A DNA stretch of 64,000 nt, from assembly GCA_013398295.1 (NCBI GenBank), contig VZSF01000890.1, forward strand, positions 806,001 to 870,000. Direction: 5' to 3'. Below the pieces are notes generated by a model. The model ran no database searches, was not told the origin of the DNA, and saw nothing but the letters and a program-made list of their open reading frames with translations. The DNA comes from Chionis minor (Eukaryota; Chordata; Aves; Charadriiformes; Chionididae). Made by a program: the position numbers and the translations under genes. Below, in pieces: positions 61,174 to 64,000 of the stretch (positions are counted from its first letter, which is position 1; every line of letters begins with the position of its first letter).

Positions 61174-64000
61174 ATCTATTTTGTGAGAAAGTATTTTGAT
61201 TCTAATAGCTTAGGTGAAAGAAGAAAATGAAGAATTGGAAACATACATTCTTAGCCTATTATTTCAAAGGCACTGAAATCTCTGTCCTAGCAGACACAAA
61301 CACCTTTCAACTACATTTAGAAATCTGATTGTTTTGATTTATAATTTTAAACAAAGTATGCAAACTGTCATGCCCAGAAATGGAACAAAAATAGTTAAAT
61401 ATTTTTTTCTCAGTAATGAACTAAAAAAATTAAAAAGTACTCAGACAGAAAAACTTCTGTAAATGTTGTCTTAATTTTTAAAATCTTTTCCTTCAGTCAT
61501 GTATTCATTCCAGTGGTGCCTTAAAAAAATCTGGAAATTTATTTTTATTGTCTAAAATTCATCTCACAGACACACATTGTATTTTAAGGATTTGCCATCT
61601 TCTTGTTTGATTATTTGTAATTAAGACATACAGTTCTAAACTCAGAGTGCATGTACTGAATATTTGCAATAAATGATTTCTAGTAAAACTGTAGGAAGGA
61701 AAAAAATGCTATATTAGTTTAAGTTCTCCATAGTAATTAATGCAAGAGTTTTCCACAATAATGAAATTATTCTCTATTCTGCAAAATGTTAGATTCACTG
61801 GATGACTCATATATAATGAATAGTTAACTTCTGTATTTTTCCGTAATTATGTCATTGATACATTTGTTTCAAATTAGGAATTCTAAATCTGAAAATGTTT
61901 TTTGGTATTACTGCCGAGGAATAAGTAGTTTTTAGTGTGGAACTCATAAAGAAAGCAATGTAGATAACAGCTTTTTAAGGGAATTTTTAAAACAAAAGCA
62001 GTAGTTGTGGCTTCATTGACTTTAATATTCCAAGACTAAAACCAAATACAACTCTTACAGTAAATGAAAAGCAGGCAAGCAATGAAACAAGAATATGTTA
62101 TGAGTGAAAATTTACTGAGATTTTCATCTTTATTGTTCAGTTTTATGTGTTGGTATCTGAACAAATGTGCAGATATGCATTTAAATGTTTGGTAATTTAC
62201 TTTTTCTGCACAGATTTTTTAGTTTTTTAATTATTTATTTATGCTTCATTTTATTCTTTCTGCATGAGGTGCCTTAGATAACTGTGTCTCTTGTTGATGT
62301 CATCTAAAGTTTGCAATGCTCTTAACTCTTAAAGATTAGACATTAAGTCCTGGGCAGTTGAAGATATAGTTACCTTACATTGAGTAGATCAAAAATCTAA
62401 TTACCAAATCATAAAGATAGTTTTTTAAAATGTATTTTCAATATGCAAACCATTGGGTTTCCCGACTAGTCAGAACAAGCTGAAGGGTTTACTAATGAAA
62501 TATTGATTTTTGCCAGTCCTATGACAGTGGCATCACTTAAGACAGTGTAAATAAGCAGCAGCTCAAGGGCCAGACTCACCAATATTGAAACAGAAATGTC
62601 ACAAATATTGATCTGGGACTCATTAGGCTGCAGACTGAACATTACTGTGCAATCGTGCTAGTGAGATGGATCACCATTTGCAGATGGAACGTGCAGAGTG
62701 ATTTTACTCTCTTTTACTGAGAAGCATGTGCAGTTTTCCAACAATAGGGAGATTTGTGGGTAAACAAATCAAGTCTATTATGGAAAGGATATTTGTCTTG
62801 GAGCTCTGACTTGCTTTTACAGACTCTTTGATGATAAACCCTGAAGCAAGATTGAAGCAACATGGTTGCTGTTTCAATCTGCAAAGCTAGAAACTAATGG
62901 CACAAAGCCATCGGAAGATTTGAGGAAAATTTGAGAAGACTTTGAGAGGACCTTTCTCCTTTCTGTAATAACTGCTAGGACAGTGTTTCTGTGGCATGAG
63001 CACTTTCGGAATTCATAGTATAAAGTAATCCCTGAATGTCCAAAAGTTATTGAGGAAAGCTAGGCTCATTAATTTATTCCTACTGATTACACAGAAAAAC
63101 AATGGTCCCAGACTGTTCTGGAGGAATATAGGGATGCAATTTAAAATATTGCAAACCAGTTCTCTAAGCAGCCTGTTAGAATGTGGAAATATTGAAGAAG
63201 ATTAGCTGAAAGGCAGAGCCTGTAGGACAGTCCCAGTGAAGACAAGATTTAGCTAGCAAGCTGGCCCCACATCTCCTACAAGGGGCATAGGAGATTACCC
63301 TTTAACTTCTAATTTGGATGAAAAGTATGAAGGAGGCACCATTTACATCATCCCTGTTCAAAATCTTACCATATTCAGAATACTCCTGAGTTTGTGGCAT
63401 TTCCAAATTTATTTTCTTTTCTTTATGGTAGAATTTATACCTCCTTGTAAATGTACCATACATGGCTTCAGGGGGCTCTTTATTGAAACTTTGACTACAG
63501 AAAACAATTCACAATGGAAAAAAGTAAGAGCCTGCCTGATATTCAAGCTATGCATTTCTACAAACAAGCTGAATCATGATTGCTGTATTTCAGCCTAAAA
63601 ATATTCAAATCTATTACACTGCAACTGGTACAAAATATTCAATAATTCATTTCTATAAAATCCTTATGGTTTTGGAATTTTTTAGTCTTTCACTTAAACT
63701 ATGGTACAAGTCTCATGATGACTAATTGGAACTAATTACTTCTTAAAACAAATTAAAGAGGGTGATACGGGAGGGGGAAATCCAAAAAGAATCCCTTCTG
63801 TAGAATATGTGAGTGAGTGTATTGTGTGTATTGCTAAGTACTTTGAATGCTCCCTGTGATCTTGCAATCCTAAAAATTCTGAACAAAATACCAATACATG
63901 TAATTTGAAACTTACTCTTCTGCATGAAGTTTAAGATTTTTATATACTGTAGTGTACCATCATGAAGTTACTTAATTTAATCATTACTTTATATAACTGA
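61174..64000. other. Spacer, no gene recognised
   Basis: AT-rich DNA to the window end. A block at about 62,510-62,720 is less AT-rich. The 94-codon frame at 63,314-63,598 shows no recognisable domain. Confidence 0.5.

Noticed and set aside
62826..62880. C/D-box snoRNA-like motif (TGATGA then CTGA) next to a small hairpin (62,851-62,878)
   Set aside because: The CTGA comes only a few bases after the C-box-like motif, there is no terminal D box at a suitable distance, and no terminal stem. Chance match.
1..64000. CRISPR arrays, tRNA genes and bacterial operons
   Set aside because: I looked for spaced identical repeats, tRNA B-box-like GGTTCGAATCC and dense same-strand frames. None was found, and the repeat content is vertebrate.

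Overview
The window reads as a stretch of a bird nuclear genome, most likely an intergenic gene desert or part of a very large intron. Three observations point to a bird: at least eight CR1 (chicken repeat 1) LINE fragments, some ending in the octamer tails (ATTCTATG-type) typical of avian CR1; solitary retroviral LTRs of kinds I recognise as avian (a TGTTGTGGTTTAAC-start family present twice, plus a compact 279-bp LTR); and AT-rich, CpG-poor spacer DNA. I found no host protein-coding gene, tRNA, rRNA, CRISPR array or prokaryotic feature. Every open frame I could recognise belongs to CR1 open reading frame 2 or is a chance frame in repeats or AT-rich DNA. The species cannot be named from what I can see.

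Layout. 1-1.24 kb: unassigned spacer. 1.24-4.08 kb: a long, decayed CR1 (+) with endonuclease, reverse transcriptase and 3' end. 6.87-7.47, 9.81-10.14 and 10.74-11.44 kb: three 3'-end CR1 pieces, all (+). 13.05-15.76 kb: a long CR1 (-) split by a 540-bp solo LTR (14,710-15,249), so the LTR is younger than the CR1. 16.3-17.15 kb: a second, LTR-like repeat. 18,713-18,991: a third LTR of a different family with perfect TGTGG...CCACA ends and a perfect 6-bp target duplication. 20.3-20.46 kb: a tandemly duplicated poly-T unit. 23.28-23.65 kb: CR1 (+). 34.56-35.27 kb: CR1 (-). 40,553-41,136: a second solo LTR of the 14.7-kb family, opposite orientation. 46.54-47.2 kb: CR1 (-) containing two single-N positions, each flanked by direct duplications (223 bp identical; 81 bp with one mismatch), which look like assembly errors. 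57.3-57.48 kb: a pentanucleotide (TATGT) microsatellite whose 3' third has CpG-containing TACGT/CACGT units. The remainder is low-GC spacer with short simple repeats and a few higher-complexity blocks that might be conserved non-coding elements but cannot be proved so by inspection.

Repeat content is uneven: five of the eight CR1 pieces and three of the four LTR-type elements lie in the first 19 kb, while 24-34.5 kb and 47.2-64 kb hold almost none that I can see. There is no gene network to describe. The main stories are the nested insertion history and the assembly duplications. No previously undescribed biological system is evident.
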